Shown here: positions 44,764 to 53,139 of the stretch, piece after piece
How the letters are laid out: every line of letters begins with the position of its first letter
Numbering within the stretch: position 1 is the stretch's first letter
Assembly (NCBI RefSeq): GCF_006716695.1
Contig: NZ_VFPN01000003.1
Span: forward strand, 496,001 to 560,000
Source: Klugiella xanthotipulae
GTDB taxonomy: Bacteria > Actinomycetota > Actinomycetes > Actinomycetales > Microbacteriaceae
DNA: 64,000 nucleotides
Direction: 5' to 3'
Notes under the pieces: model-generated
Database searches by the model: none
What the model was told of the DNA's origin: nothing
The model's input: the letters and a program-made list of their open reading frames with translations, nothing else
Program-made: the position numbers and the translations under genes

Positions 44764-45701
44764 GCGTTCACTCCCAGCGTGCGAGATACCAGACGCTCCG
44801 CTGCCCGGATGGCGGCCGACGTCATAATGTCGAGATTGCCTGCGTACTCGGGCAGGTAGTGGCCAGCACCGGACACTTCCAGAAAGACGGAAATTTTTGT
44901 TCCGGCAAACGCGCGACCAAGAGCCGGTACATAGTCTTCAACGATCTCTTCAAACTGCACAGTCTGCTTAAGAATGTATCCGGGCACATACGTGTGTACA
45001 TCGGCCACCATACGGGTGACCTCCTCGCGGACAGCATCACGATTGACGGGGCCCCCACCAGCACCGGTAGCCAGGCAGAAAACGGTATCGCGCATCACCA
45101 TGGGCGGCTCGGCCGGATTGAGTACGATGATGGCTTTTGCCCTCTCGGCTCCCCCCACCTGCTCCAACGCTGCTGCGGTTGTCTCGGTAAACTCGTCAAT
45201 GTTGGCGCGCGTGCCGGGGCCAGCAGATTTCGAGGAGATTGAAGCGACAATCTCAGCGTAGGCCACGGTTGCCACACGGGATATTGCGGCCACGATCGGC
45301 ACGGTGGCCTGGCCACCGCATGTGACCATATTGATGTTATCGACGTCTCCAACAGCGTCAAGGTTGACGGCGGGGACCACGTAAGGTCCAATCGCGGCGG
45401 GCGTCAAATCAACCATAATCTTGTTCTGTGCACGAAGCGCGGCATAGTTGTGCCGATGCGCACCGGCGCTGGTAGCGTCAAACACCACCTGTACACGCTC
45501 GAACTCGGGCAGGGCGAGCAGACCCGCGACGCCCTCATGCGTCGTCGCCACCCCGAGACGGCGGGCGCGGGCAAGGCCCTCGGAGGCCTCCTCAATGCCA
45601 ACCAGGGCAAGCACCTCAAGCTGGTCAGATATTCTCTTAATCTTTATCATCAGATCGGTGCCGATATTGCCCGACCCGATGATTGCGACTCCAGTTTTCA
45701 C
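44760..45701 (-). CDS. Acetaldehyde dehydrogenase (acylating)
   Basis: This enzyme oxidises acetaldehyde with CoA and NAD+ to acetyl-CoA. It is the small DmpF/BphJ-type partner of the aldolase, not an AdhE. It has 313 residues with the N-terminal NAD-binding [13 protein letters not shown] and the catalytic cysteine in [14 protein letters not shown] near residue 129. The start is GTG at 45701, with a 4-nt overlap with the hydratase stop codon. Strict coupling with the aldolase gene fits one-to-one complex formation. Confidence 0.95.
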   Translation of the reverse strand: MKTGVAIIGSGNIGTDLMIKIKRISDQLEVLALVGIEEASEGLARARRLGVATTHEGVAGLLALPEFERVQVVFDATSAGAHRHNYAALRAQNKIMVDLTPAAIGPYVVPAVNLDAVGDVDNINMVTCGGQATVPIVAAISRVATVAYAEIVASISSKSAGPGTRANIDEFTETTAAALEQVGGAERAKAIIVLNPAEPPMVMRDTVFCLATGAGGGPVNRDAVREEVTRMVADVHTYVPGYILKQTVQFEEIVEDYVPALGRAFAGTKISVFLEVSGAGHYLPEYAGNLDIMTSAAIRAAERLVSRTLGVNA

Positions 45702-46489
45702 GCTGATACTCCTTCGGTGAAGATTGCGGTAACGTCGCCCAAACCGTCAAGTCGGGCCCGATACGCGCCGGGGCTCGTTACCGGGACCATCGCCCCCAAA
45801 GCACCGGACAAGATAACCTCGCCAGCACACAGCGGAGTGCCGCGACGGGCGAGAGTGCGGGCCAGCCACGCGACCGCGATGATGGGTGACCCCAGGCAAG
45901 CAGACCCGATGCCGGTCGATACGGGCTGGCCGCTATGCTCCACCACCATGCCCATCGCGGGTAGCTCGAGACCGCTGAGAGGTCGAGGAACGGTGCCAAG
46001 CACCAGAGCGCCACTTGAGGCGTTGTCCGCTACAGTATCCACAATCGTAATGTCCCAGTTCTGGATCCGTGAATCAACAATCTCGAATGCCGGTAGCACA
46101 TAGTCTGTCGCAGCGATCACATCGGTAATGGAGAGAGTGGGCGACTCCAGATCTCTCCCCAAGATAAACGCCACTTCAGCCTCAATCTTGGGCTGAATAA
46201 ACCGGTCAAGCGGAATCGGCTCACAATCCGAATAGACCATGTCGGCAAAAAGCGCCCCGTAGTCAGGCTCGTTCACGCCCAACTGGGTCTGTACCACCCG
46301 TGAAGTGAGGCCAATCTTATGTCCGACAACCTGAGCGCCCGCGTCGATACGGTGGTTGGTGATGATCTGCTGCACCTCATAAGCTGCCTGCGTATTACCC
46401 ACCCCGATCAGGTCACGCACGGGTAGGCAGGGCGTCCCCATCCGCTCGGCAGTCATCAGGCGGTCGGCCGCTCGTGATACCTCGTTCAT
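45698..46489 (-). CDS. nbaH: 2-oxopent-4-enoate hydratase
   Basis: This enzyme adds water to 2-oxopent-4-enoate to give 4-hydroxy-2-oxovalerate. It belongs to the same family as the decarboxylase downstream. Conserved segments are [50 protein letters not shown], and [12 protein letters not shown] near the start. I chose the ATG at 46489, which overlaps the preceding stop codon in the same ATGA manner as the other junctions and gives 263 residues. The alternative GTG at 46501 is also possible. Assignment as hydratase rather than decarboxylase comes from the position next to the acetaldehyde dehydrogenase and from the GVNEPDYG motif. Confidence 0.85.
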   Translation of the reverse strand: MNEVSRAADRLMTAERMGTPCLPVRDLIGVGNTQAAYEVQQIITNHRIDAGAQVVGHKIGLTSRVVQTQLGVNEPDYGALFADMVYSDCEPIPLDRFIQPKIEAEVAFILGRDLESPTLSITDVIAATDYVLPAFEIVDSRIQNWDITIVDTVADNASSGALVLGTVPRPLSGLELPAMGMVVEHSGQPVSTGIGSACLGSPIIAVAWLARTLARRGTPLCAGEVILSGALGAMVPVTSPGAYRARLDGLGDVTAIFTEGVSA

Positions 46490-47952
46490 GAGGCTACACA
46501 CACATTGGTCAGCTCGGTGTAGAAGTTGAGAGAGTGCTGGCCGCCCTCGCGACCAATGCCCGACAGACCAGATCCGCCAAAGGGCGAACGAAGGTCCCGA
46601 AGGTACCAGGTATTGACCCAGGAAATACCCACCTCCATACGGCGGGCGACCCGGTGGGCACGATCAATATTGCTCGACCACACCGATGCGGCCAAGCCGT
46701 AATCCGTATCGTTCGCAAGATGAATGCCCTCCTCCTCCGTGTCAAACGGCACTAAGCCAGCGACCGGGCCAAAGATCTCATCACGCATCACGCTCGCGCT
46801 GTTGTCCAGTCCAGCCCACAGCGTGGGCTCTATCCAGGACCCACCCGCAAGATCGGCCCCCAAATCCGGTACACCACCCCCGACAAGCACCTCGGCACCT
46901 TCGGTGAGAGCCGTTGCGAAGGCTCCCTGAACCTTGACACGGTGCTTGTCCGAAATCAACGGGCCCGTAGTGGTACCCTCGGCACCCGGGCGACCGAGGC
47001 GAAGACCCTTGGCTTTCTCTACCAGACCGGCCACAACCTCCTTGTAGACGCCCCGCTGAATGTAGACGCGCTCAGTACAGAGACACACCTGGCCCGTGTT
47101 TGTGAACACCGACCGGGTGAGACCCTCGACCGCTCGCTCCACGTCACAATCGTCGAAGACAAGTGCAGCGTTCTTACCGCCCAGTTCAAACGAGACAGGC
47201 AATAACCGGGGTGCAACCGTCCTCATGATGGTCGATCCCGTGGCGGATGCGCCCGTAAAGGTCACACCGTTAATACCGGGATGTTCCGTAAGAAACTGTC
47301 CCGCGGAGTTACCACCGAAACCGTGAACCACATTGTATACACCAGATGCCGCGCCCGCGTCACGAATAACCTCAGCCAAGAGAGTCGCCGTGCTAGGCGT
47401 ATCCTCGGAGGGCTTAACCACAACCGCATTGCCACAGGCGAGAGCGGGAGCCACCTTCCAGGTCAGAAGCAGGAGGGGGAGGTTCCAGGGCACAATGATT
47501 GCCACGACACCGAGCGGTTTGCGCACCGCATAGTTGAGCGCTGTGCCGCCCCCGGCGGTGTCAGTCAGAAAAGACTCGGTTCCCGCCGTTGAGATGATGT
47601 CGGCAAATGTGCGGAAGTTGACCAGAGCACGCGTGACATCCATCTGCTCCGCCAAGGCCAAAGGCTTACCCGTATCGGCAACCTCTGCGGTGACAAACTC
47701 ATCGAAACGGGACTCTATACCATCGGCGATGCGCCTCAACAGTGCGGCCCGCTCAGCAACGGTGGAGGAGCCCCACGGACCGTTGAGAGCGGCGCGCGCG
47801 CCAACAACGGCGGCGTCAACGATGCCCCTGTCAGCTTCATGAATGAGGGAAACCAGGGAACCGTCAACAGGGTTCGTGTTCTCGAACGTGGCGGTTCCCT
47901 CAACGAAGGAACCTGCAACAAAGTTCTGCAGTTCAGCGGGGGATGAAGTCAT
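46486..47952 (-). CDS. nbaE: 2-aminomuconate-6-semialdehyde dehydrogenase
   Basis: This NAD+-dependent aldehyde dehydrogenase oxidises 2-aminomuconate-6-semialdehyde to 2-aminomuconate. It is a 488-residue ALDH superfamily member with the cofactor-binding IVPWNLPLLLLTWK, SFELGGKNAALVF with the general-base Glu and TNTGQVCLCTERV with the catalytic Cys near residue 288. Its C-terminal half also resembles HMSD (2-hydroxymuconic semialdehyde dehydrogenase), the enzyme of catechol meta-cleavage, but the operon context favours the amino form. I chose the ATG at 47952; a TTG at 47982 is possible. It is the first gene of the operon, with a 16-bp palindrome 57 bases upstream. Confidence 0.92.
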   Translation of the reverse strand: MTSSPAELQNFVAGSFVEGTATFENTNPVDGSLVSLIHEADRGIVDAAVVGARAALNGPWGSSTVAERAALLRRIADGIESRFDEFVTAEVADTGKPLALAEQMDVTRALVNFRTFADIISTAGTESFLTDTAGGGTALNYAVRKPLGVVAIIVPWNLPLLLLTWKVAPALACGNAVVVKPSEDTPSTATLLAEVIRDAGAASGVYNVVHGFGGNSAGQFLTEHPGINGVTFTGASATGSTIMRTVAPRLLPVSFELGGKNAALVFDDCDVERAVEGLTRSVFTNTGQVCLCTERVYIQRGVYKEVVAGLVEKAKGLRLGRPGAEGTTTGPLISDKHRVKVQGAFATALTEGAEVLVGGGVPDLGADLAGGSWIEPTLWAGLDNSASVMRDEIFGPVAGLVPFDTEEEGIHLANDTDYGLAASVWSSNIDRAHRVARRMEVGISWVNTWYLRDLRSPFGGSGLSGIGREGGQHSLNFYTELTNVCVAS

Positions 47953-48008
47953 GGCCTCATCGTATTGAGCCGCTTCATGCAAATCTAATGCCTATCCGGC
48001 TGCGAATC

Positions 48009-48024
48009 ATGCCCATTTAGGCAT
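48009..48024. promoter_or_regulatory. 16-bp palindrome upstream of the hydroxyanthranilate operon
   Basis: ATGCC-CATTTA-GGCAT is a perfect 5-bp inverted repeat with a 6-base centre. Extra half-sites starting ATGC lie at 47977 and 47988, the latter reading ATGCC. The palindrome sits between the operon's first gene and the divergent ParA gene, where a LysR box with its ATAC-like second site is expected. A possible -10 element TAGATT (47983-47988, minus strand) lies downstream. It is the best operator candidate for the operon's LysR protein. Confidence 0.5.
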
Positions 48025-48072
48025 ACCCCGATCGGCACGCTATTAGCACTTGGCCAGCTTGTAAAGGTACGC

Positions 48073-48969
48073 TTGGTTCTTGTGCACGTATTGAGTATTA
48101 GTTCCCTTAAAGGTGGAGTGGGCAAAACAACGGTAACGCTGGGCCTCGCGTCCGCAGCATTTTCCCGGGGTTTGCGCACACTCGTTGTTGACCTCGACCC
48201 GCAGTCCGACGTATCAACCGGCATGGACATCGACCCCACTGACAAGCTCAATATCGCCGATGTACTGGAAAACCCCCGGGAGAAAACCGTACGCGAGGCC
48301 ATTGCTCCCAGCGGATGGACCAAGCAACACGGCGGCACCGTTGACGTACTCATTGGCAGCCCGGCAGCCATTAACTTTGACGGCCCGCACCCGAGCATCC
48401 GTGACATTTGGAAACTTGAAGAGGCCCTTGCCAATATCGAATCCGAGTACGACCTTGTACTCGTAGACTGCGCCCCGTCGCTCAACGCTCTCACTCGCAC
48501 TGCATGGGCGGCCAGCGACCGTGTTCTTGTCGTGACCGAGCCCGGACTCTTCTCCGTGGCCGCCGCCGACCGCGCCCTGCGTGCGATCGAGGAAATTCGC
48601 CGAGGCCTGAGTCCACGGCTACAGCCCCTCGGTATCGTCGTCAACCGTGCGAGGCCTCAGTCGATGGAACATCAGTTCCGCATCCGTGAGATGCGAGAGA
48701 TGTTTGGCCCCCTCGTGCTCAACCCTCAGCTACCCGAACGCACCTCGCTTCAACAGGCCCAGGGGGCAGCAAAACCTGTTCACGTTTGGCCCGGTGAAAA
48801 CGCACAGGAAATGGCCGGGTACTTCGATCAGATCCTGGACCGTGTTCTGCGTTCCGCCGACTTAGACAGCAGCAACGGCACTAACACTCGCTCAACGGCT
48901 AGCTCAGCAGAACGCAACCGCAAAGCGAGCACCCCCCAGAAGCCCAGCGACGAGGGTTCTGACAGCTAG
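48073..48969 (+). CDS. parA: ParA family ATPase
   Basis: This is a MinD/ParA-type P-loop ATPase of 298 residues. The deviant Walker A motif SLKGGVGKTTVTLG is near residue 12, followed by VVDLDPQSDVSTGM and the Walker B part LVLVDCAPSLNALTRTAW. The C-terminal 35 residues are polar and probably disordered. No ParB gene or parS-like site is next to it, so it is more likely a stand-alone actinobacterial ParA-like protein encoded beside ftsR than the chromosome segregation pair. The TTG at 48073 has AAAGG at good spacing; a GTG at 48082 gives a start closer to that of relatives. Confidence 0.88.
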   Translation: MVLVHVLSISSLKGGVGKTTVTLGLASAAFSRGLRTLVVDLDPQSDVSTGMDIDPTDKLNIADVLENPREKTVREAIAPSGWTKQHGGTVDVLIGSPAAINFDGPHPSIRDIWKLEEALANIESEYDLVLVDCAPSLNALTRTAWAASDRVLVVTEPGLFSVAAADRALRAIEEIRRGLSPRLQPLGIVVNRARPQSMEHQFRIREMREMFGPLVLNPQLPERTSLQQAQGAAKPVHVWPGENAQEMAGYFDQILDRVLRSADLDSSNGTNTRSTASSAERNRKASTPQKPSDEGSDS

Positions 48970-49100
48970 TCTCGTCGCGGGCTATCTCCCGGACACCAAG
49001 GATCCTCTCAACGGCAGCGACGGCCCTCGTTGACGATAGGCGGGTTCCATAAAAATCGCCCTCGCCCACGGTGTGTGGACGACGACGAGCTCAGTACATG

Positions 49101-49649
49101 TTAGGAAATCCGACGGGAGGCCCGACGAACAGCAAGTTCGTCAAGCGGATCTTCCTTATGTTCATTTAAATCCACAAGGCTATTTTCCACCTCGCGCAAA
49201 ACCTTACCAACTGCAATGCCAAACACTCCCTGGCCTCGGCTCACGAGATCGATGACCTCATCGTTTGAGGTACAAAGATATACGCTGGCTCCATCACTCA
49301 TCAGCGTCGTCTGAGCAAGGTCATGGACTCCTGCTTCGTGGAGTTGCTCGACCGCCGTGCGGATCTGCTGAAGAGAGATACCCGTATCAAGCAGACGCTT
49401 AACCAGCTTCAAAACGAGAATATCCCGGAAACCGTACAGACGCTGAGTGCCCGAGCCCGATGCCGTGCGAACAGTCGGCTGAACCAACTCAGTGCGGGCC
49501 CAATAGTCCAACTGACGATAGGTGATCCCGGCAGCACGGGCAGCCACTGCACCACGATATCCACCACCCTCCTCCGGCTCAGGCATACCGTCGGTAAAAA
49601 GAAAACCGCTGTCGTAACGAGACGCCCCTCCGGGGGTGATGTCGCTCAT
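49101..49649 (-). CDS. MerR-family transcriptional regulator (Rv1830-like)
   Basis: This MerR-type regulator has a winged helix-turn-helix: YRGAVAARAAGITYRQLDYWARTELV followed by RLYGFRDILVLKLVKRLLDTGISLQQIRTAVEQL, with the usual dimer helix after it. It has 182 residues with the ATG at 49649, preceded by a good GGAGAGG site. The third gene after garA and ftsR in transcript order, it is in the position of Rv1830 in mycobacteria, where the bifunctional nuclease Rv1829 lies between. Here that nuclease is missing. Target genes are not known. Confidence 0.88.
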   Translation of the reverse strand: MSDITPGGASRYDSGFLFTDGMPEPEEGGGYRGAVAARAAGITYRQLDYWARTELVQPTVRTASGSGTQRLYGFRDILVLKLVKRLLDTGISLQQIRTAVEQLHEAGVHDLAQTTLMSDGASVYLCTSNDEVIDLVSRGQGVFGIAVGKVLREVENSLVDLNEHKEDPLDELAVRRASRRIS

Positions 49650-49826
49650 TCCGTGTCCTCTCCTAGCCTTGGCAGCGCGCTGAGTGAGCGGCCTGTTTAC
49701 AACGGTATCTTCGAGGAGCGGCAGAGGCAACGACATCCGCTTAATAGTTTCGGCGTGTCGTCAGGAACTATGAGAAAATCACCCTCAAATACATTATCTA
49801 GATATTGTTTACCGCACCCGCCGTCG

Positions 49827-50519
49827 TTAACGGCCCAGAATCGTGCGCATGAGGCTAGCGCGCACAAGCTCGACGTGCCCCACAATCTCCGTCGCCATTT
49901 CGTCAGCACGCGCCCTGCTCACCCCGTCACCACTCCGCCTGATCGGGGCAAGCGCAGAGGAGATCAGGTCGGCTTCCCGCTCGGCGGCCACGCGCACCTG
50001 ACGCAAATGACGTGGCTCAATACCCAGGCGCTGAAGCGATACAAGGGCGGTTAGCACGGCTAGCGAATCCTCGGGGTAGGCTTCCACCGCGGGGAGGAGG
50101 CCCGCGGAGATAGCGTCGTTCAGAAGCAGCGGCGGCGCCTGAGCCTCGCGAAGAAGAACTTCTCGAGTGAGCACCCGCCGCAGAGGCAGAATGGACGGCG
50201 AAAGCGAGGCGTTTCCACCCGGAAAGACAACATCCCGGCCGGCGTCACAATCAATCAGGTAGGAGCAGATCACTTTGAGAGGCAGGTAGTGATCGCGCTG
50301 CATGGTCAAAATTAAACGTAATCTGTCCACATCCGCCACAGAAAACTTACGGTACCCCGCTTTAGTACGCGAGGGAAAAACGAGACCCTGTTCCTCGAGA
50401 AAACGAAGCTTGGACGGTGTGAGATCGGGGAAGTCCGGCCTCAGCTTGGTCAGCACTTGGCCAATGCCCAGGAGAGCCCGCTCATTCCCCTCCGATGCGC
50501 GAGCAGCATCGGGAGACAC
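49827..50519 (-). CDS. ftsR: FtsR, MerR-family activator of ftsZ
   Basis: FtsR (Rv1828 / Corynebacterium FtsR) is a MerR-like regulator that activates ftsZ transcription. The 230-residue protein begins with the winged helix-turn-helix LGIGQVLTKLRPDFPDLTPSKLRFLEEQGLVFPSRTKAGYRKFS (in pieces), then DVDRLRLILTMQRDHYLPLKVI, all strongly typical of this group. The GTG start directly follows the garA stop codon, so translation is coupled. FtsR of Corynebacterium acts at the ftsZ promoter; the ftsZ leader of this window is a possible target. Confidence 0.9.
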   Translation of the reverse strand: MSPDAARASEGNERALLGIGQVLTKLRPDFPDLTPSKLRFLEEQGLVFPSRTKAGYRKFSVADVDRLRLILTMQRDHYLPLKVICSYLIDCDAGRDVVFPGGNASLSPSILPLRRVLTREVLLREAQAPPLLLNDAISAGLLPAVEAYPEDSLAVLTALVSLQRLGIEPRHLRQVRVAAEREADLISSALAPIRRSGDGVSRARADEMATEIVGHVELVRASLMRTILGR

Positions 50520-50978
50520 TTAGTGCGCCTCGTCTCGAACCAGGTCGCGGCGCGAAGCGTAAAACGTCAGTTTGAACTTGCCCACCTGGACTTCGGCACC
50601 GTCAGTCAGGTCGGTAGGTCCATCAATGCGAACCCCGTTGCAAAACGTACCGTTCAGGGAGTTCATATCGGAAACGTGGAAAGCCGTGCCCGCCCGAGTA
50701 AATTCGGCGTGACGACGCGAGACCGTAACATCATCAAGAAAAATAGAGACCTCGGGGTGACGGCCCGCAATCGTGGAGTCGGTATCAAGAAGAAACCGTG
50801 CGCCCGCATCGGGGCCACGGCGAACAATGAGCAGAGCAGACCCGGAAGGAAGGGCGGCAATCGCCTCCTGCTCTTCCGTGCTGAGCTCGTTGCCCATGGC
50901 GCCAAGCAAGTTACTAAGCTCCTGGCCGAAGGCCGCCGTAGACTGCGTATTTGTGCTGCCGGGTGTCTCGTGGGTCAC
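50520..50978 (-). CDS. garA: FHA-domain protein GarA/OdhI
   Basis: GarA/OdhI binds 2-oxoglutarate dehydrogenase and other 2-oxoglutarate enzymes through its FHA domain, and is switched off by phosphorylation of its N-terminal threonines by PknG and PknB. The 152-residue protein has the FHA domain at about 45-140, with AGRHPEVSIFLDDVTVSRRHAEF and MNSLNGTFCNGVRID. The N-terminal phosphorylation motif, ETTSVFR in relatives, reads QSTAAFG here, so one of the two adjacent threonines is replaced by Ser. It is the first gene of the garA-ftsR-merR unit. Confidence 0.9.
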   Translation of the reverse strand: MTHETPGSTNTQSTAAFGQELSNLLGAMGNELSTEEQEAIAALPSGSALLIVRRGPDAGARFLLDTDSTIAGRHPEVSIFLDDVTVSRRHAEFTRAGTAFHVSDMNSLNGTFCNGVRIDGPTDLTDGAEVQVGKFKLTFYASRRDLVRDEAH

Positions 50979-51404
50979 TGAACTATTCCTGCCATCTCAT
51001 TGCGATTGCCATGCGGCGGGTATGACGATTTACCCTCCCCGCTGGGGACTACGCTACAGGAGTTTTGTCCCCCCTGCTGAGCCAATGTGATCCTCCACCG
51101 GACAGTAGATAACAATGTCATACACGGTTAACATTCCCGACATAGACGCGCGATGTTCTCTCCACTGGCATGAAAGACGACCGTTGACCGGGAGAAAAAC
51201 TCTCGACAGCCACAACAAGACGATCAAAGGAGCTGAGAAGAGGATGGACTGTTTCCGCTCGCTCGACCAACACACACGGTGAAGGATGACGCCGTTACGG
51301 GTGAGCGGGGAGGAATCCAGGCGGGTCGAATTCGCCCGCTATAACACCACGGCCGGACAGTCAGACCATTTACCGCGCGCTTGCCGACGCGATATGGTCG
51401 AGAG
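50979..51404. promoter_or_regulatory. Divergent region between garA and DUF885 gene
   Basis: The 426 bases contain no recognisable gene. A 12-codon open frame (51244-51282, ATG GAC TGT TTC ...) follows an unusually strong AAAGGAG...AGAGG sequence, and a 41-codon frame (51286-51411) starts 3 bases after its stop codon and overlaps the DUF885 start codon; neither resembles a known protein. On the minus strand TTATCT-like elements near 51110 may belong to the garA promoter. Shared regulation cannot be shown. Confidence 0.3.
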
Positions 51405-53102
51405 ATGCTAGAGCCGGATCCCTCGCAGAACACCCCCCATACCCCCGCAGCCCGCCTGCCCACTCACCTTGATCGTCTGGCGGAAAGTTGGCTGACCACC
51501 CAGGTCGCCCATAATCCTGCGCTACGCGTGCAGCTTGGCCTGTCCGGCGCAACTGACGAGTATGCCAACTATTCTCCGAGTGGTAGTGAGCAGGCAGCAT
51601 CCGATGCCGCCTCGGCCCGCGCACTCGTGCGGCAAGCGACGGTAAGCGATCAGGAAGACGAGGTAACGCGCCGAGAGCTCCTCCGCACATTTGATGACAT
51701 CCAGGATTCCTATGACGCGGGGCTGCACCTCAGCGATGTAAATAACATTGCCTCGCCGGTGCAGGACATCCGTGATGTCTTCGACCTCATGCCCACCGGG
51801 ACAATCGAGGATTGGGCCGCCATTAGCCGTCGTCTCAACCGTGTACCTCTGGCACTCGACGGCTACCGAGAAACCCTCACCCGGGGGCTAGCTCGGGGTG
51901 CAACAGCGGCTCAACGGCAGGTGAAATACGCCAGCGAGCAGGCCAGCGAGTGGTCACAGCCCGGCGGATTTTTTGGGAGCCTTACGGCTCGGGCGCACCC
52001 GGGCGACGGCAGCGAGGTCCCGCCATCCCTACGGCACGACCTTGAGACCGCCGCCCAGCGGGCTGCGGATGCCTACTCGGCACTCGCCACCTTCCTCAGT
52101 GATATCGTCGCACCAGCCAGTCGCGTGGAAGATGCCGTTGGTCGAGACCGCTACAGCATCGCCTCTCGTCGGTTTCTTGGTGCAACAATTGACCTTGACG
52201 AAACCTACGAGTGGGGCCTTGCTGAGTTGGCACGCATCGTGGATGAGCAGAAACACACCGCTACAGAAATACGTCCTGGTGTCTCCGTGCACGAGGCCAT
52301 CAGTATTCTCGATGCCGACCCCGCGCGCATCATCTGCGGCACCGAGGCGCTGCGGGAGTGGATGCAATCGACATCAGACAGGGCAGTCGCCGAGTTGGGG
52401 GCGGCGCACTTCGATATTCCGGATACCATTCGTCGGCTAGAGTGCATGATCGCGCCAACCCAAACGGGCGGTATCTACTACACCGCGCCGAGCGCCGACC
52501 TCAGCCGCCCCGGTCAGATGTGGTGGTCAGTTCCACCCGGAGTGACAAAGTTCACAACCTGGCGCGAACTGACAACGGTGTACCACGAGGGCGTTCCCGG
52601 CCACCATCTTCAGCTCGCCCAGACCGTTGTCTCCCCCGCCCTCAACGAGTGGCGACGGCTCGCTAATTGGACCAGCGGCCACGGGGAAGGTTGGGCTCTG
52701 TATGCCGAGCGGTTAATGGGGCAGCTGGGTTACCTTGACGACCCCGGCGACCGACTCGGGATGCTCGACGGCCAGCGGATGCGGGCGGCCCGCGTGGTGC
52801 TCGACATCGGTGTGCATCTGGGCAAGCAGCGACCCGACGGTACGGGTCGCTGGGATTATGACTATGCGATCCGTTTCATGCGTCAGAACTCAACACAGAG
52901 CGAGGGATCGTTGCGGTTTGAGGTCAATCGCTACTTCGGTTGGCCGGGCCAGGCACCGTCCTACTCAATCGGCCAGCGTATCTGGGAACAGTTGCGAGAC
53001 GATTACCTCACTCACGGTACCCTCCGCGAGTTCCACAGCGAGGCCCTTGCCCTGGGTGGACTCGGTCTCGATACGCTTCGCTCCGCCCTCACCCCCCGGT
53101 GA
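51405..53102 (+). CDS. DUF885 family metallopeptidase-like protein
   Basis: This is a 565-residue DUF885 (Pfam PF05960) protein, a family of predicted zinc metallopeptidases with oligopeptidase-like helical folds. The zinc site is VYHEGVPGHHLQLAQ, an HExxxHH motif near residue 392, and GHGEGWALYAERLM supplies the third metal ligand. The QTGGIYYTAPSADLSRPG stretch upstream is typical of the family. There is no signal peptide or lipobox, so the protein is probably cytoplasmic. I chose the ATG at 51405; a TTG at 51381 is an alternative. The substrate is unknown. Confidence 0.88.
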   Translation: MLEPDPSQNTPHTPAARLPTHLDRLAESWLTTQVAHNPALRVQLGLSGATDEYANYSPSGSEQAASDAASARALVRQATVSDQEDEVTRRELLRTFDDIQDSYDAGLHLSDVNNIASPVQDIRDVFDLMPTGTIEDWAAISRRLNRVPLALDGYRETLTRGLARGATAAQRQVKYASEQASEWSQPGGFFGSLTARAHPGDGSEVPPSLRHDLETAAQRAADAYSALATFLSDIVAPASRVEDAVGRDRYSIASRRFLGATIDLDETYEWGLAELARIVDEQKHTATEIRPGVSVHEAISILDADPARIICGTEALREWMQSTSDRAVAELGAAHFDIPDTIRRLECMIAPTQTGGIYYTAPSADLSRPGQMWWSVPPGVTKFTTWRELTTVYHEGVPGHHLQLAQTVVSPALNEWRRLANWTSGHGEGWALYAERLMGQLGYLDDPGDRLGMLDGQRMRAARVVLDIGVHLGKQRPDGTGRWDYDYAIRFMRQNSTQSEGSLRFEVNRYFGWPGQAPSYSIGQRIWEQLRDDYLTHGTLREFHSEALALGGLGLDTLRSALTPR

Positions 53103-53139
53103 GTCAGGCAGACACAACACGGGCGATCCGGTCCCCGTC

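Noticed and set aside
43849-44859. Long open frame antisense to the aldolase (336 codons)
   Set aside because: The aldolase on the other strand has all catalytic motifs and couples with its partner gene; the antisense product has no recognisable feature.
52735-53139. N-terminal extension of the second MFS transporter inside the DUF885 gene
   Set aside because: The extension is out of frame with DUF885 and not hydrophobic; the membrane protein begins at 53140 just after that gene ends.
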